Positions 1-8,583 of a stretch of DNA of 37,858 nt are shown here, piece by piece. The translations under genes were made by a program, and so were the position numbers. The notes under the pieces were generated by a model. That model made no database searches and was not told where the DNA came from. It was given only the letters and a program-made list of their open reading frames with translations. The DNA lies in the IMG/VR virus record IMGVR_UViG_3300050821_001591, positions 1-37,858 of that record; one strand, given 5' to 3'. The stretch comes from a virus. Numbering within the stretch: the stretch's first letter is position 1; each line of letters opens with the position of its first letter.

Positions 1-98
1 TGGCCCATGAATTTGGCGCGGCGCTCATTCCACACATTATTCCGCCGCCAGTGTCCCAAGAGCCCGATAATTCGCCTCCGGGTGGTGAACCCGCCCAA
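1..98. repeat. Terminal direct repeat, left copy
   Basis: The first 98 bases are identical to the last 98 (37761-37858). The portal reading frame passes through the right copy without a stop and ends at 99-101 on the left. This is what overlap of a circular or circularly permuted genome looks like after assembly. A biological direct terminal repeat is possible but would cut the portal gene. Confidence 0.95.
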
Positions 99-101
99 TG
101 A
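1..101 (+). CDS. Portal protein, 3' end (continues from 35699)
   Basis: This is the C-terminal tail of the portal gene that starts at 35699. The frame reads a Pro-rich end (IPPPVSQEPDNSPPGGEPAQ) and stops at TGA 99-101. That stop overlaps the ATG at 98 of the next gene (ATGA), the usual coupled junction in this genome. The piece looks like an orphan fragment only because the circular genome was cut here. Confidence 0.93.
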   Translation, partial: AHEFGAALIPHIIPPPVSQEPDNSPPGGEPAQ

Positions 102-475
102 GTAGGGAGAAGCTAATCTATGACCTTCACGGCCTAAAAGCACATTATGTTGATGATGCGCTAATATGGTTGCGCCCGGAACAAAATACGGGTAATAAAA
201 TGTCCGAATTGCCATCTCCGATGGTTATGCGGGACATTGAGCCTTACAAAAACATGATCGACGGACGGATTATCACCAGCCGGTCAGAGCATAAGGCGCT
301 CCTAAAGCAACATAATTGCGTGGAAGTCGGGAATGATACCTCGCATATGAAGCCCAAACCTGTGAAATACAATTTCGAAAGCCGGAAGAAAGTTCTGGCC
401 TCTCAGCTTGCCGATATGTCGGATAAGCAGGTTAAATCCTTGATTACAAACGAAATTAAGGCGCGGAAGCACTGA
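98..475 (+). CDS. Conserved small protein between portal and scaffold (125 aa)
   Basis: The ATG overlaps the portal stop (ATGA) and the stop TGA overlaps the ATG of the scaffold gene (TGATG), so it is translationally coupled inside the head operon. The middle of the protein reads MVMRDIEPYKNMIDG, then ITSRSEHKALLKQHNCVEVGN. I know this arrangement from small proteins of unknown function that sit between portal and scaffold genes of many short-tailed phages. The C-terminal third is Lys/Arg-rich. A role in head assembly is inferred from position only; no catalytic motif is seen. Confidence 0.85.
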   Translation: MSREKLIYDLHGLKAHYVDDALIWLRPEQNTGNKMSELPSPMVMRDIEPYKNMIDGRIITSRSEHKALLKQHNCVEVGNDTSHMKPKPVKYNFESRKKVLASQLADMSDKQVKSLITNEIKARKH

Positions 476-1497
476 TGGCTGATGGCGAACAGGAAGAAAA
501 AATCACCCGGCGCGAGCTTCTGGGCCAGCAAGTTGAGGCCGAGATTGAGGAAGCCGAGCACGGTCCTGATCCAGAGCTAAATATCCATCCCGATTCCTAT
601 GAACGTGGCCGGGACGAACATGGCAAGTTTGTTTCACGTGAAACAAAGCCAGCGCAAGAAAAGACCGCTTCCCAAGAAACCACGCCAACTCAGGAAGCGG
701 CCCCAGAGCCCAAGGTCTGGGAACGCGCCCCAAAGTCCTGGAAGAAAGAATATCACGAAATCTGGCCCACGATTACTGAACGTGGCCGTCAATACATCGT
801 CCAGCGCGAAAACGAGATGCTTGCCCGCTATAGCGAACTCGGCCCCAAGGCCAAACTGGCGGACTCAATCAGCCAAGTAGCCGAGCCCTACATGAATACC
901 ATTCGGGGCCTTGGTGTTGACCTTCCTAGAGCTGTTAAAGGCCTGATGGAAGCGGATAACGCTCTCAGGACCTTGCCCCCCGATCAGAAGCAAGCCTATT
1001 TCCTCCGGCTTGGACAACAATACGGCATCAATCTGAACGGTGCGCAACAGCCCCAACAGGGTCAGGCGCAACCTATGACTGACCCTCAATTATTTGCCCT
1101 TCAAAACCAACTGAACGAACTACGCGGCCAGTGGACTGCTACACAGGAAGCTGAGGCGGTAGCTCACGTTCAGGAATTCGCCAGAACTCACGAATATTTC
1201 GAGGAACTGCGTCCCACTATCACCAAGTTCATTGAAAAGGGGATAGAGACGAATCTAGAAGATGCCTACAATCACGCATTGAAAATCAACGATGAACTCC
1301 GCGATCAGATTGCTTCCGCCCAACAGGCTCAGGAGCAAACTTCTCAAAGAGAGACGGCCAATCGGGCTGCGAAAGCAGCTAGGGCAGCAGCGGTAAGTGT
1401 CCGTGGCTCCTCACCAGGCGCCAGACCGGCTTCCAAAGCGCAAGACAGACGTTCAATGCTGCGCGAACAACTCGACAGCATGGATGAACGTCTTTAA
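475..1497 (+). CDS. Capsid scaffolding protein
   Basis: 340 aa, highly charged, predicted almost wholly helical. It has an acidic N-terminus with repeated Gln/Glu/Pro/Thr stretches (residues about 50-80). A core begins with a W-x-R-A-P-x-S-W segment (about 82-89), and a Gln-rich middle precedes an Arg/Lys-rich C-terminus (about 290-340), the usual place where scaffolds bind coat protein. It sits between portal and coat genes, as expected. Known role of such proteins: they template procapsid assembly inside the shell and leave before or during DNA packaging. Family assignment rests on composition, position and the Trp-containing core motif; no protease domain is visible. Confidence 0.85.
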   Translation: MADGEQEEKITRRELLGQQVEAEIEEAEHGPDPELNIHPDSYERGRDEHGKFVSRETKPAQEKTASQETTPTQEAAPEPKVWERAPKSWKKEYHEIWPTITERGRQYIVQRENEMLARYSELGPKAKLADSISQVAEPYMNTIRGLGVDLPRAVKGLMEADNALRTLPPDQKQAYFLRLGQQYGINLNGAQQPQQGQAQPMTDPQLFALQNQLNELRGQWTATQEAEAVAHVQEFARTHEYFEELRPTITKFIEKGIETNLEDAYNHALKINDELRDQIASAQQAQEQTSQRETANRAAKAARAAAVSVRGSSPGARPASKAQDRRSMLREQLDSMDERL

Positions 1498-1518
1498 CGC
1501 TTAATTTGGAGAAGCCAC

Positions 1519-3222
1519 ATGGCTTTCGCAAATAGCTCAATTTCGGATATCATCGCGACCAATATCCAGAGCAGAACTGGAGAGTTGGCCGACAACGTTT
1601 AATTGGACGTTGTAAAACTGGGTGAATTCGGTGAACGCTGAGATGCCAATACCGAGCCAAGCCAGAGACGGAGATAACATCAAGGGCTTTGGAAGGTGTA
1701 ACGACTAGATGGTGACGAAAGAATAACCCATCCACGAGCGCCCGGAGTTTGTTTCAACCAGCTAGAGAGGGGAATCCCGAATGGCAATTATCTACGCGAT
1801 AGAATGCATAAAGAACGGCAAAGCATATGTGGGATGTACGCAGAAGATAAAGAAGCGGATGCGCGAGCATTTGTGCCTTCTGCGAAACGGAAAGCATGCG
1901 GAACCGTCCTTTCAGGCGGACTTCAACCTTTATTCGGAATCGGACTTTCGCATTTTTGCGCTCCAGGAAGTGGAAAATACGCTGGAGCAAAAGAGAGGGC
2001 GGGAGCTGTATTGGATGGGGCGGTACGACTGCAAGGGTCTTTTGTACAACCGCAACAAGACATCGTTTCAACCGACCGAGAAAGCGTGGAAGAAGGGACA
2101 ACCCAGAGCCACAGCGGTCGAAGGAAAGAAGCGATCTCCAGAAGCGAATCTAAAGCGCAGATTGGCTCAACTTGGTATCCCAAAAGGGCACGGCGCGAAG
2201 ATCAGCGCAACCAAGCAGGCGAAACGGACTATGAGATAGTCTCCTCTGCATCGAATAAAAGATGTAGGCTGCGGATAAAGAGCTGCGGCACTAAGGCCAG
2301 GACTTACAACAACGCTCTTCTCACGCGTCTCAAAAAGCGCGGGAATCACAAGCCCTTTAGTGGGGGCAATGTGATCCTCGAAGAGATTATGTATAATGAT
2401 AGTACCACGAACAACACGAACTCCTATGCGGGTTACGAAGTGTTGAACGTGTCTCAGAATTCGCCCATCAGTGCTGCTCAGTTCAATATCAGCCAGTACG
2501 CTTCCGCTATCTCCATTTCCGGCCTGGAAATGATCCAGAATAGCGGCAAGGAGGCCATTATTGACCTTCTTGATGGGCGTATGAATGTTGCTGAGGCACA
2601 GTTGGCGAACCGTATCGCTGGCGATCTGTATCTCGACGGCACGGGCAACAGCGGTAAGAACCTCACAGGTCTTGCGGCTGCTGTTTCAACCACGCCGACT
2701 TCTGGAACCTATGGTGGCATCAATCGCGCCACATGGACCTTCTGGAATAACGTCGCATATTCTGGCGTGACGAATGGTAGTTCCACTGTTTCAGGGTCCA
2801 ATATCCAATCGTATATGGATTCTGTGGCTGTTCAGTTGATCCGTGGCACTGATAAGCCGGACTTAATTACGGCTGATAACAATTACTACCGCTTTTATCT
2901 ACAATCACTCCAAGCTATCCAACGTGTTCAAAGCGAAGGCGATGAAATGGCCGGCATTGGCTTTTCCTCGCTCAAGTATTTCGGCGCTGGTATGGCTTCG
3001 GATGTGATCTTGGATGGCGGTATCGGTTCGGATCAGACCGCGAATACGATGTTCTTCCTGAATACGAAGTACATCTTTTTCCGGCCTCATGCGGATCGTA
3101 ACTTTGTGCCGATTGGCGGCGAGCGCCAGGCCATCAACCAAGATGCCATCGTGAAATTGATCGGCTGGGCGGGGAATCTGACCTCCTCTGGCGTTCAATT
3201 TCAAGGCGTCCTTTCGGCCTGA
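1519..3222 (+). CDS. Major capsid protein, interrupted by a group I intron (exons 1519-1599 and 2302-3222)
   Basis: Exon 1 has a good ribosome site (GGAGAA) and encodes 27 residues ending LADNV, then runs into a TAA stop. After 702 bases the same frame resumes with TYNNALLTRLKKRGN and continues through GGNVILEEIMYNDST to the stop at 3220-3222. Joining GTT (1597-1599) to ACT (2302-2304) restores a 333-aa coat protein of a family common in short-tailed phages, whose members read continuously across this junction (DNV-x-x-NNALL). The second exon holds the HK97-like core segments, including GLEMIQNSGKEAIIDLLDGR. The exact splice bases are inferred from the P1 pairing and from frame. The 166 residues preceding exon 2 in the same open frame are intron sequence, not protein. 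Confidence 0.9.
1600..2301 (+). ncRNA. Group I self-splicing intron in the coat gene
   Basis: The 702-base insertion splits the coat gene in frame. Its 5' end can form P1: exon bases 1592-1599 (ACAACGTT) pair with 1606-1613 (GACGTTGT), giving seven Watson-Crick pairs and a U-G pair at the splice site, as group I introns require. A P7-like pairing joins GACTA (1703-1707) with TAGTC (2237-2241), embedded in the usual conserved contexts (AAGGTGTAACGACTAGA and GAGATAGTC). The intron would end at G2301. An endonuclease ORF sits between the two P7 strands, and its stop codon lies within the 3' strand. Intron class and folding were judged by eye. Confidence 0.85.
1781..2239 (+). CDS. GIY-YIG homing endonuclease (intron-encoded)
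   Basis: 152 aa with the GIY-YIG fold at the N-terminus: IIYAIECIKNGKAYVG (residues 3-18) carries the two signature strands, KKRMREH supplies the conserved Arg and His, and GRELYWMG then LLYNRN supply the catalytic Glu and the late Asn. The C-terminal 60 residues are Lys/Arg-rich and likely bind DNA (NUMOD-like or unstructured). Known role: it cleaves intron-less copies of the coat gene so that repair copies the intron in. It has its own ribosome site (GAGAGGGG, 1764-1772). Its last codons overlap the 3' P7 strand of the intron core, a constraint seen in other intron-encoded nucleases. Confidence 0.92.
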   Translation: MAIIYAIECIKNGKAYVGCTQKIKKRMREHLCLLRNGKHAEPSFQADFNLYSESDFRIFALQEVENTLEQKRGRELYWMGRYDCKGLLYNRNKTSFQPTEKAWKKGQPRATAVEGKKRSPEANLKRRLAQLGIPKGHGAKISATKQAKRTMR

Positions 3223-3235
3223 TAGGGAGAAACAC

Positions 3236-3766
3236 ATGACCTACGTAATTGTTGAAAATACTGCCGCTTATCTCCCCATCGCCAATACGGATTCTGGGTT
3301 TTCGGATGCTGGTGGCACTACCATTGTCACCCCGCCGAATCGGTTGGGAGCGGTTGTTCGCGCCAATGATCCTACTTACGGCGGGGGCGAATTCATTTTC
3401 CTCCAGGGCGTCGCCAGCACTGTTGTTGGTTCCGTGGTGGAATATGACGGCACGACGTATGCCACTACGCTTTGTCCTGCGACGGCCAATCTGGCACGGC
3501 CTATTGCCGTTGCCATGGCGGCTTGTAATACGACCACGCTCTACGGTTGGTATCAGATCGGCGGGACTGCCGTCGCTTTGAAAGGGACGGCTTCTATCCA
3601 GCCAAAGGTGGCCGTGGCAGTCACGACCACGGGTAAGATTGGTAATACGGCGACAGGCAAGGAAATCGAGTCTTGCCGCTCTGCCAATGCTGCTACTCTT
3701 ACTAGCGCAATTACTTCGATTACGCTGATTCTTGATCGCCCACACATGCAGGGTCGTATTACTTGA
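3236..3766 (+). CDS. Putative head decoration protein
   Basis: 176 aa, small residues and beta-rich, following the coat gene after 13 bases with ribosome site AGGGAG. The segment FIFLQGVASTVVGSVVEYD, then RPIAVAMAAC and LYGWYQIGGTAVALK, matches a family I know directly downstream of coat genes in related short-tailed phages. The alternation of Gly/Thr/Val is typical of capsid-surface decoration or head-fibre proteins. Function is inferred from position and family resemblance; no experiment-backed homologue is recalled. Confidence 0.75.
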   Translation: MTYVIVENTAAYLPIANTDSGFSDAGGTTIVTPPNRLGAVVRANDPTYGGGEFIFLQGVASTVVGSVVEYDGTTYATTLCPATANLARPIAVAMAACNTTTLYGWYQIGGTAVALKGTASIQPKVAVAVTTTGKIGNTATGKEIESCRSANAATLTSAITSITLILDRPHMQGRIT

Positions 3767-3804
3767 TCTAGTGGACGAATAACATAGAACTGGGAAACTA
3801 CCTG

Positions 3805-4617
3805 ATGAATATCGAGGTCACTTGTGCCTATCCCGATTCGCTCATCTGGGCGAATGTGGAGAAAAATTCGCGCTCTTGCTCGAATTGGCTCAAGACAGTT
3901 CCGGCTCACGATGGGCATGCCGTCATAGTAGGCGGCGGTCCATCATTGACGGACAAGATGCAGCTTATCAAGAACAGGGTCAGCCTCGGTCAGACAGTTT
4001 TTGCCTTGAACGGTGCTGGCCCTTTCTTGAACAAGCATGACATAATCCCGGATTATCAAGTGTTCCTGGATTGCTTGCCGACTATGACGGAACGCATTGG
4101 CGAAGCGAAAAATTATCTTATCGGGTCGCAATGCGATCCCGTGATGCTGACAGCGGTACCTAATCCAATTCTATGGCATACCGCTATTGAGCATATGGAA
4201 GATCATCTCCCGGAAGATCGGAAATCGAGCGACAGTTATTGCTTGGTAGGTGGGGGTGGGGCCACCGTAGGTTTATCTACTTTGGCGCTTGTCTATGCCC
4301 TCGGCTATCGCAAGATTCACCTATTTGGGTATGACTCTTCCGCAAAAAATGGCAATGGTCATGCCTATGAAGTCCCTAGCGAAATCCCTGGTGTCCAGGA
4401 ATATATCGGGGGCGTCCCGATTGGATATGTGGATGTTGAGCTGAATGGAAAACATTTCCAATCCACGCTATCCATGACCCGACAAGCTGAATTGTTCCCG
4501 GAAGTGTGTCAGGCCCTCCATTTGCGTGGCTGTGCCGTGACCGTGGATGTTCACGAAGATTCAATGATGGCGGAAGTGCTGCACATGATGAACGCAACGC
4601 AGCCCATGGCTGCCTAG
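3805..4617 (+). CDS. DUF115 / Maf-like glycosyltransferase-fold protein
   Basis: 270 aa. A nucleotide-binding style strand-loop, AVIVGGGPSLTDK (about 39-51), is followed by VFALNGAGPFL, a G-rich turn VGGGGATVGLSTLALVYALG (about 148-167) and IHLFGYDSS. This order resembles the DUF115 family (archaeal MptE-like pyrophosphokinases and the bacterial motility accessory factors Maf that glycosylate flagellin). Such genes occur between virion genes in several short-tailed phages. The substrate is unknown; modification of a virion or host surface component is a guess. The start lacks a strong ribosome site (weak TGGGAAAC). Confidence 0.65.
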   Translation: MNIEVTCAYPDSLIWANVEKNSRSCSNWLKTVPAHDGHAVIVGGGPSLTDKMQLIKNRVSLGQTVFALNGAGPFLNKHDIIPDYQVFLDCLPTMTERIGEAKNYLIGSQCDPVMLTAVPNPILWHTAIEHMEDHLPEDRKSSDSYCLVGGGGATVGLSTLALVYALGYRKIHLFGYDSSAKNGNGHAYEVPSEIPGVQEYIGGVPIGYVDVELNGKHFQSTLSMTRQAELFPEVCQALHLRGCAVTVDVHEDSMMAEVLHMMNATQPMAA

Positions 4618-4629
4618 AAAGGAAAAACA

Positions 4630-5013
4630 ATGCCGTTTCGTGGAAAGCTTTTAGCTGCAGGCAACGCGCCAGAAAATGCGCGTCAGATATCCGGTACAGG
4701 CAAGACTGCGCTGGTTGCAGTCGGTTCTAATCAATCCGGTGCTCTCCAGCTTGCGGATACATATAATACGATCACGACATCTAGTGCTTCTACTGGTGTC
4801 AAGCTGCCTCCTGCTGAGGAAGGCAATCTGATATTCATTTATAACCTGAGCGGCCAGACGCTCACGATCTATACCAATGAGACAACCGGCGTGACGATGA
4901 ATAACGCTGTTGCTGGTTCGACAGGTGTATCTCTAGGCAATACCAAGACGGCGATTTGTTTTTGCCCCTCTTATAATACTTGGGCAGTCACCTGCGCCCT
5001 GACTAGCACATAA
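4630..5013 (+). CDS. Small beta-rich virion-type protein (127 aa)
   Basis: It follows the DUF115-like gene after 12 bases with ribosome site AAAGGA. The protein is rich in Thr, Ser, Gly and Asn. The pattern TGVKLPPAEEGNLIFIYNLS, then LTIYTNETTGV, resembles short structural proteins of tailed phages that form beta-sandwich capsid or tail decorations. There are no catalytic motifs, signal peptide or membrane segment. The virion role is inferred from position between coat and tail genes. Confidence 0.7.
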   Translation: MPFRGKLLAAGNAPENARQISGTGKTALVAVGSNQSGALQLADTYNTITTSSASTGVKLPPAEEGNLIFIYNLSGQTLTIYTNETTGVTMNNAVAGSTGVSLGNTKTAICFCPSYNTWAVTCALTST

Positions 5014-5022
5014 GGAGTATTC

Positions 5023-5655
5023 ATGGCTTTGGATAGCGATGTGAGAGGCGGCGATAGCCAGCTTCTGGTAAAGTTCTACGAGAAGGAATTTGGTCCGCAT
5101 AAGGGGAAGGATTTCATCGAAATTCTCATCCCTGGTAACCAGAATTTGGTGATTGATACGCTGGCGACGGAACACCACAAGAAGCGGTTTCCGCACCATT
5201 GGCTCCGTTACCAGATGGATCATAGCGGTGCTCCTGTCATGTCAGGTATTCGGCTTGAAGATTGGATGGCTGAGAAGCCTGACGATCTGAACCCGGATCA
5301 GTTGGCCGAGCTTCATCACTTCAAGTTCCAGACGGTCGAACAACTTTCAATGGCTGCTGCTCAGTCCATCCAGCGCATTGGTATGGGAGGCGAAGGGTTG
5401 CAGGCTAAGGCCGCGATGTTCCTCAAGAGCAAGAACAAGGCCGCGTCCGATACGGAACTAGCAGCGACCAAGAACGAGCTTGCGGAATTACAGAAACAAG
5501 TTGCGCTTCTGATGAGCGCGAAAGCGGAAACACCGGCTGCAACACAGCCCCAAAAGAAGCGGCGCGGCTGCCCGCCTGGCGGCTGGCCCAAGAAAGACAA
5601 GGTTATAGCCGATGGGCAGCACACTCCTGCAACTAGTCCAGCAGGTCACGAATGA
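5023..5655 (+). CDS. Conserved virion-cluster protein, Lys-rich C-terminus (210 aa)
   Basis: A strong ribosome site (AAGGAG) precedes the ATG. Residues about 20-75 look globular (FGPHKGKDFIEILIPGNQN; RFPHHWLRYQ). The stretch LADLHHFKF-like then TVEQLSMAAAQSIQRIGMGG is followed by a coiled coil (about 140-170) and a basic tail (KKRRGCPPGGWPKK). The TVEQL segment before a coiled coil is familiar from conserved proteins just ahead of the head-tail adaptor gene in related phages; their function is unknown to me. The 3' end overlaps the next gene by 44 bases. Confidence 0.75.
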   Translation: MALDSDVRGGDSQLLVKFYEKEFGPHKGKDFIEILIPGNQNLVIDTLATEHHKKRFPHHWLRYQMDHSGAPVMSGIRLEDWMAEKPDDLNPDQLAELHHFKFQTVEQLSMAAAQSIQRIGMGGEGLQAKAAMFLKSKNKAASDTELAATKNELAELQKQVALLMSAKAETPAATQPQKKRRGCPPGGWPKKDKVIADGQHTPATSPAGHE

Positions 5656-6529
5656 AATAGGGGTCAGTCAACCTACTTTTGTAGTGACTAATCCCAATGC
5701 GGATGTGATCCAAATCTATGCGCTAATGAATGCGTGTGGATACGAGCTTCTGCGCAAGGCAGATTGGACGCAGCTAACGCAGCCCTATACTTTCTTCACG
5801 AATTATCTCACCACGACTGGCACATACTCGACCAACTCGTTGACGATAAGCGCGCTTGCCTCCACCTCAGGGCTTTCGACGCAATATATGTTGGGGTCTG
5901 GAAATTTCCCGAATGGTACATTCGTTACGGGCGTGAATTCCGGCGCTGGTACATGCACGATCAACAATTACCCAACCGCGAATGCTACCAATGGCACGAT
6001 CTATTTCCAGCAGGTCCAGTATTCCTATCCTGCCGGGTATGACTCTATCGTTCCGCGCACTCAATGGGACAAGTCAAAGCATTGGGAGATGTTAGGACCA
6101 GAAAGCGCCCAGCAATGGGAATGGCTGCTATCGGGCTATATTTCGACAGGGCCGCGCGTTCGGTGGAGACTGTTTCAAGGCTATTTCCAGATATGGCCAG
6201 GATTCTCGAACAACGAATTCTTGGGCTTCGAATATCGCTCGAATGCATGGGCGATGTCTGCTGGCGGTACGGCGCAAACCAGTTTCTTGGCCGATACGGA
6301 TACTTGCATCTACAAAGACCGGCTTATGGTCAATATGTGCAAGTATAAATACTTTTCCGCGAAGGGCCTGCCAACACAAGATATGTACCGCAACTATCTA
6401 ACCGAACTTGAAACGGATATTGCACAGGATACATCAGGCGCAAATCTTTCGTTTGCTCCGCGTCCTGGATCAATTTTGATCGGTTACGATAATATCCCTG
6501 ATAGCGGCTATGGACCGGCTGGCTCATGA
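5612..6529 (+). CDS. Head-to-tail adaptor, P22 gp4-like
   Basis: 305 aa. The N-terminus TLLQLVQQVTNEIGVSQP, then NADVIQIYALMNACGYELL and DWTQLTQ, has the arrangement of the P22 tail accessory factor gp4 family, which binds under the portal and closes the DNA channel. A Ser/Thr/Gly-rich insertion (about 70-135) makes it longer than P22 gp4 (166 aa). The N-terminal motif supports this start even though the ribosome site is weak. Its stop overlaps the next start by ATGA. The exact family match is from memory of motifs. Confidence 0.7.
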   Translation: MGSTLLQLVQQVTNEIGVSQPTFVVTNPNADVIQIYALMNACGYELLRKADWTQLTQPYTFFTNYLTTTGTYSTNSLTISALASTSGLSTQYMLGSGNFPNGTFVTGVNSGAGTCTINNYPTANATNGTIYFQQVQYSYPAGYDSIVPRTQWDKSKHWEMLGPESAQQWEWLLSGYISTGPRVRWRLFQGYFQIWPGFSNNEFLGFEYRSNAWAMSAGGTAQTSFLADTDTCIYKDRLMVNMCKYKYFSAKGLPTQDMYRNYLTELETDIAQDTSGANLSFAPRPGSILIGYDNIPDSGYGPAGS

Positions 6530-8112
6530 GCGGAATGGGATTACCATCGCCACTTCGCGGCTGGACGCCTCCAGGCTTAAATGCTCGCGCCGATAGCCTT
6601 CCAGCTCCCATTGGAGGTTGGAATGCGCGCGACGCTCTGGCGAACATGGACCCGATGGATGCGGTCATTCTCCAGAATTTCTATCCCACGCCAAGCAATG
6701 TAGTGCTACGTGGCGGCTCAACCCCCTACGCCACCGGCATGACTGGTCAGATCGGTACGCTACTGAATTACAATTCAGGCTCTACGGAAAAATTCTTCGC
6801 TATTGATAGTTCTTATGGAATTTTCGACATTAGTTCCGGTGGGGCAGTTGGATCGGCTGTCGTTAGCGGGCTGTCAAACAACTATTGGGAATACACCAAT
6901 ATCACGACGCCGGGCGGTGGCTACATGCTGCTCTGTAATGGTGTGGATTCCATTCGCCGCTTTGATGGTACGACTTGGCTTACTATCACAGGAACCGGAA
7001 CTGGGGCAATTACCGGCGTTACGACTTCCACAATAGATAACATCATCCTATTTCAGAATCGTATCTGGATGGTGCAGAAGAACACGCTTGTCGCTTGGTA
7101 TCTTGGTACATCATCCGTCGCTGGTGCTGCATCGACATGGGATTTGACGGGCATAGCTCGCAGAGGCGGCTATATCGTTGATGTTGGCGTATGGACGATT
7201 GATGCAGGTTATGGCGTCAATGACAACCTCGTATTCATCACCAGCAACGGCGAAGTGATTGTTTACCAGGGAACTGACCCATCTAGTGCGTCCACATTTG
7301 CACTCATCGGTGTCTGGCAATTAGGTTCTCCCATCGGCCATCGCTGCATGATAAAATACGGCGGCGACATCCTGATCCTGAATTATGATGGGCTTCTCCC
7401 ACTGGCTGAGGCTCTACAATCATCGCGTCTTGATCCTCGCGTGGCGCTTACGAATAAAATTCAGGGCGCCATTACCAATGCGTTGCAGAGTTATAGCACA
7501 GGGCCGACATCTCTCTATTGGCAGATTTTCTACTACCCACTCCAGAACGCCATTATCCTCAATGTCCCAATCTCCGCCAGTGGGCAACAGCAATACGTGA
7601 TGAACACGATTACTAAAAGCTGGTGCAACTTCACCAACTGGCAAGCCAATGTATTCGAGCTTTACCAGGATCAGGCGTATTTCGGGGCCAATGGTATGGT
7701 GTTTACGGCATGGGATGGGACATATGCCGATAGCGGCGTTTCTACTCTGGCGCTTGGCCTCCAAGCCTTCAATTATTTTGGCGAGCGGGGGACGATAAAA
7801 TACTTCACTCGAATGCGGCCGAATATTTCAACCAATGGGCAGCCCATTATCTATGCGAACATGAACACGGACTTCAATATCGTCTGCGATTACAATCCAA
7901 TCTCCTACTATCCGCAGACTTCAGGCGAATGGGGAAGCGCACTTTGGGGTAGTGGCATGTGGGGTTCAGGTCTAATCAACCAAGCAAATTGGCAGGGTGT
8001 GAACGGCATTGGGTATTGTGGAGCGGTTCAGTTCAAAACTCAAACGGCTGGGATACAGATTCAATGGGCAGCAACTGACATCGTGTTTCAAAACGGATGG
8101 CAAGGGATATGA
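6526..8112 (+). CDS. Tail hub / DNA stabilization protein, P22 gp10-like
   Basis: 528 aa, beta-rich, with APIGGWNARDALANMDPMDA near the N-terminus (about 27-46), then PSNVVLRGGSTPYATG. This opening is characteristic of the large tail-hub proteins that replace P22 gp10 in many Proteobacteria phages. Repeated Trp/Tyr/Gly strands and GSALWGSGMWGSG near residue 475 suggest a propeller-type body. P22 gp10 (472 aa) joins gp4 to the needle. Coupled by ATGA to the genes on both sides. Tail location is inferred from order and motif. Confidence 0.7.
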   Translation: MSGMGLPSPLRGWTPPGLNARADSLPAPIGGWNARDALANMDPMDAVILQNFYPTPSNVVLRGGSTPYATGMTGQIGTLLNYNSGSTEKFFAIDSSYGIFDISSGGAVGSAVVSGLSNNYWEYTNITTPGGGYMLLCNGVDSIRRFDGTTWLTITGTGTGAITGVTTSTIDNIILFQNRIWMVQKNTLVAWYLGTSSVAGAASTWDLTGIARRGGYIVDVGVWTIDAGYGVNDNLVFITSNGEVIVYQGTDPSSASTFALIGVWQLGSPIGHRCMIKYGGDILILNYDGLLPLAEALQSSRLDPRVALTNKIQGAITNALQSYSTGPTSLYWQIFYYPLQNAIILNVPISASGQQQYVMNTITKSWCNFTNWQANVFELYQDQAYFGANGMVFTAWDGTYADSGVSTLALGLQAFNYFGERGTIKYFTRMRPNISTNGQPIIYANMNTDFNIVCDYNPISYYPQTSGEWGSALWGSGMWGSGLINQANWQGVNGIGYCGAVQFKTQTAGIQIQWAATDIVFQNGWQGI

Positions 8113-8573
8113 GCTACACGATTGCCCAAGAAAGATTGCCTGATGTTTACCCAGAACTGGAGCATCTTTTCCGCGCCCATTACGCAGAAATGTGTGCTCG
8201 TTTAGAGAAATTATTCGGGACGAAATGCTCTCAATATAACCCGAATTTGGATGGCTATTTTCGTGCTGATCGAGATGGAAAGCTACTCACATTTGTAGCC
8301 CGCTGTGATGGCATTCCAGTTGGGTACGCAACCGTCTATGTCGTCCGTGACATGCACAACGGAGATATCATTGCCCAAGAAGATGTTTTGTATGTAACGC
8401 CAAACCACAGGAATGGTCTAGGCCGCAAGTTGGTCAAGTTTGGCTTGGAGGAATTGAGAAAACGGAACGTGAAGAAATTGAATGTGGTGGCTATGACTGA
8501 TTTGCGTGTTGTGCCTTTGTGGAAGCGCATGGGCTTCACGGAAATGGCTACCCAGATGACTTACTCGTTCTAA
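8109..8573 (+). CDS. GNAT-family N-acetyltransferase
   Basis: 154 aa (an upstream ATG at 8097 would add four residues; 8109 is preferred because it overlaps the previous stop as ATGA). The acetyl-CoA pyrophosphate-binding motif is visible as VTPNHRNGLGRKLVKFG (V-x-P-x-x-R-x-x-G-x-G-x-x-L), followed by KLNVVAMTDLRVVPLWKRMGF, the usual last GNAT helix and strand. Such single GNAT genes recur between tail genes of related short-tailed phages. The substrate is unknown; a virion or host target is possible. Confidence 0.85.
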   Translation: MSYTIAQERLPDVYPELEHLFRAHYAEMCARLEKLFGTKCSQYNPNLDGYFRADRDGKLLTFVARCDGIPVGYATVYVVRDMHNGDIIAQEDVLYVTPNHRNGLGRKLVKFGLEELRKRNVKKLNVVAMTDLRVVPLWKRMGFTEMATQMTYSF

Positions 8574-8583
8574 GGATAGGATC

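Noticed and set aside
1-98. True biological terminal repeat
   Set aside because: The portal frame reads straight through the join and the repeat is short, so assembly overlap is the simpler reading; read coverage would settle it.
1804-2301. N-terminal 166 codons of the long open frame leading into the coat protein
   Set aside because: They overlap the intron core and the endonuclease gene and have no coat-like sequence; exon 1 supplies the true N-terminus.
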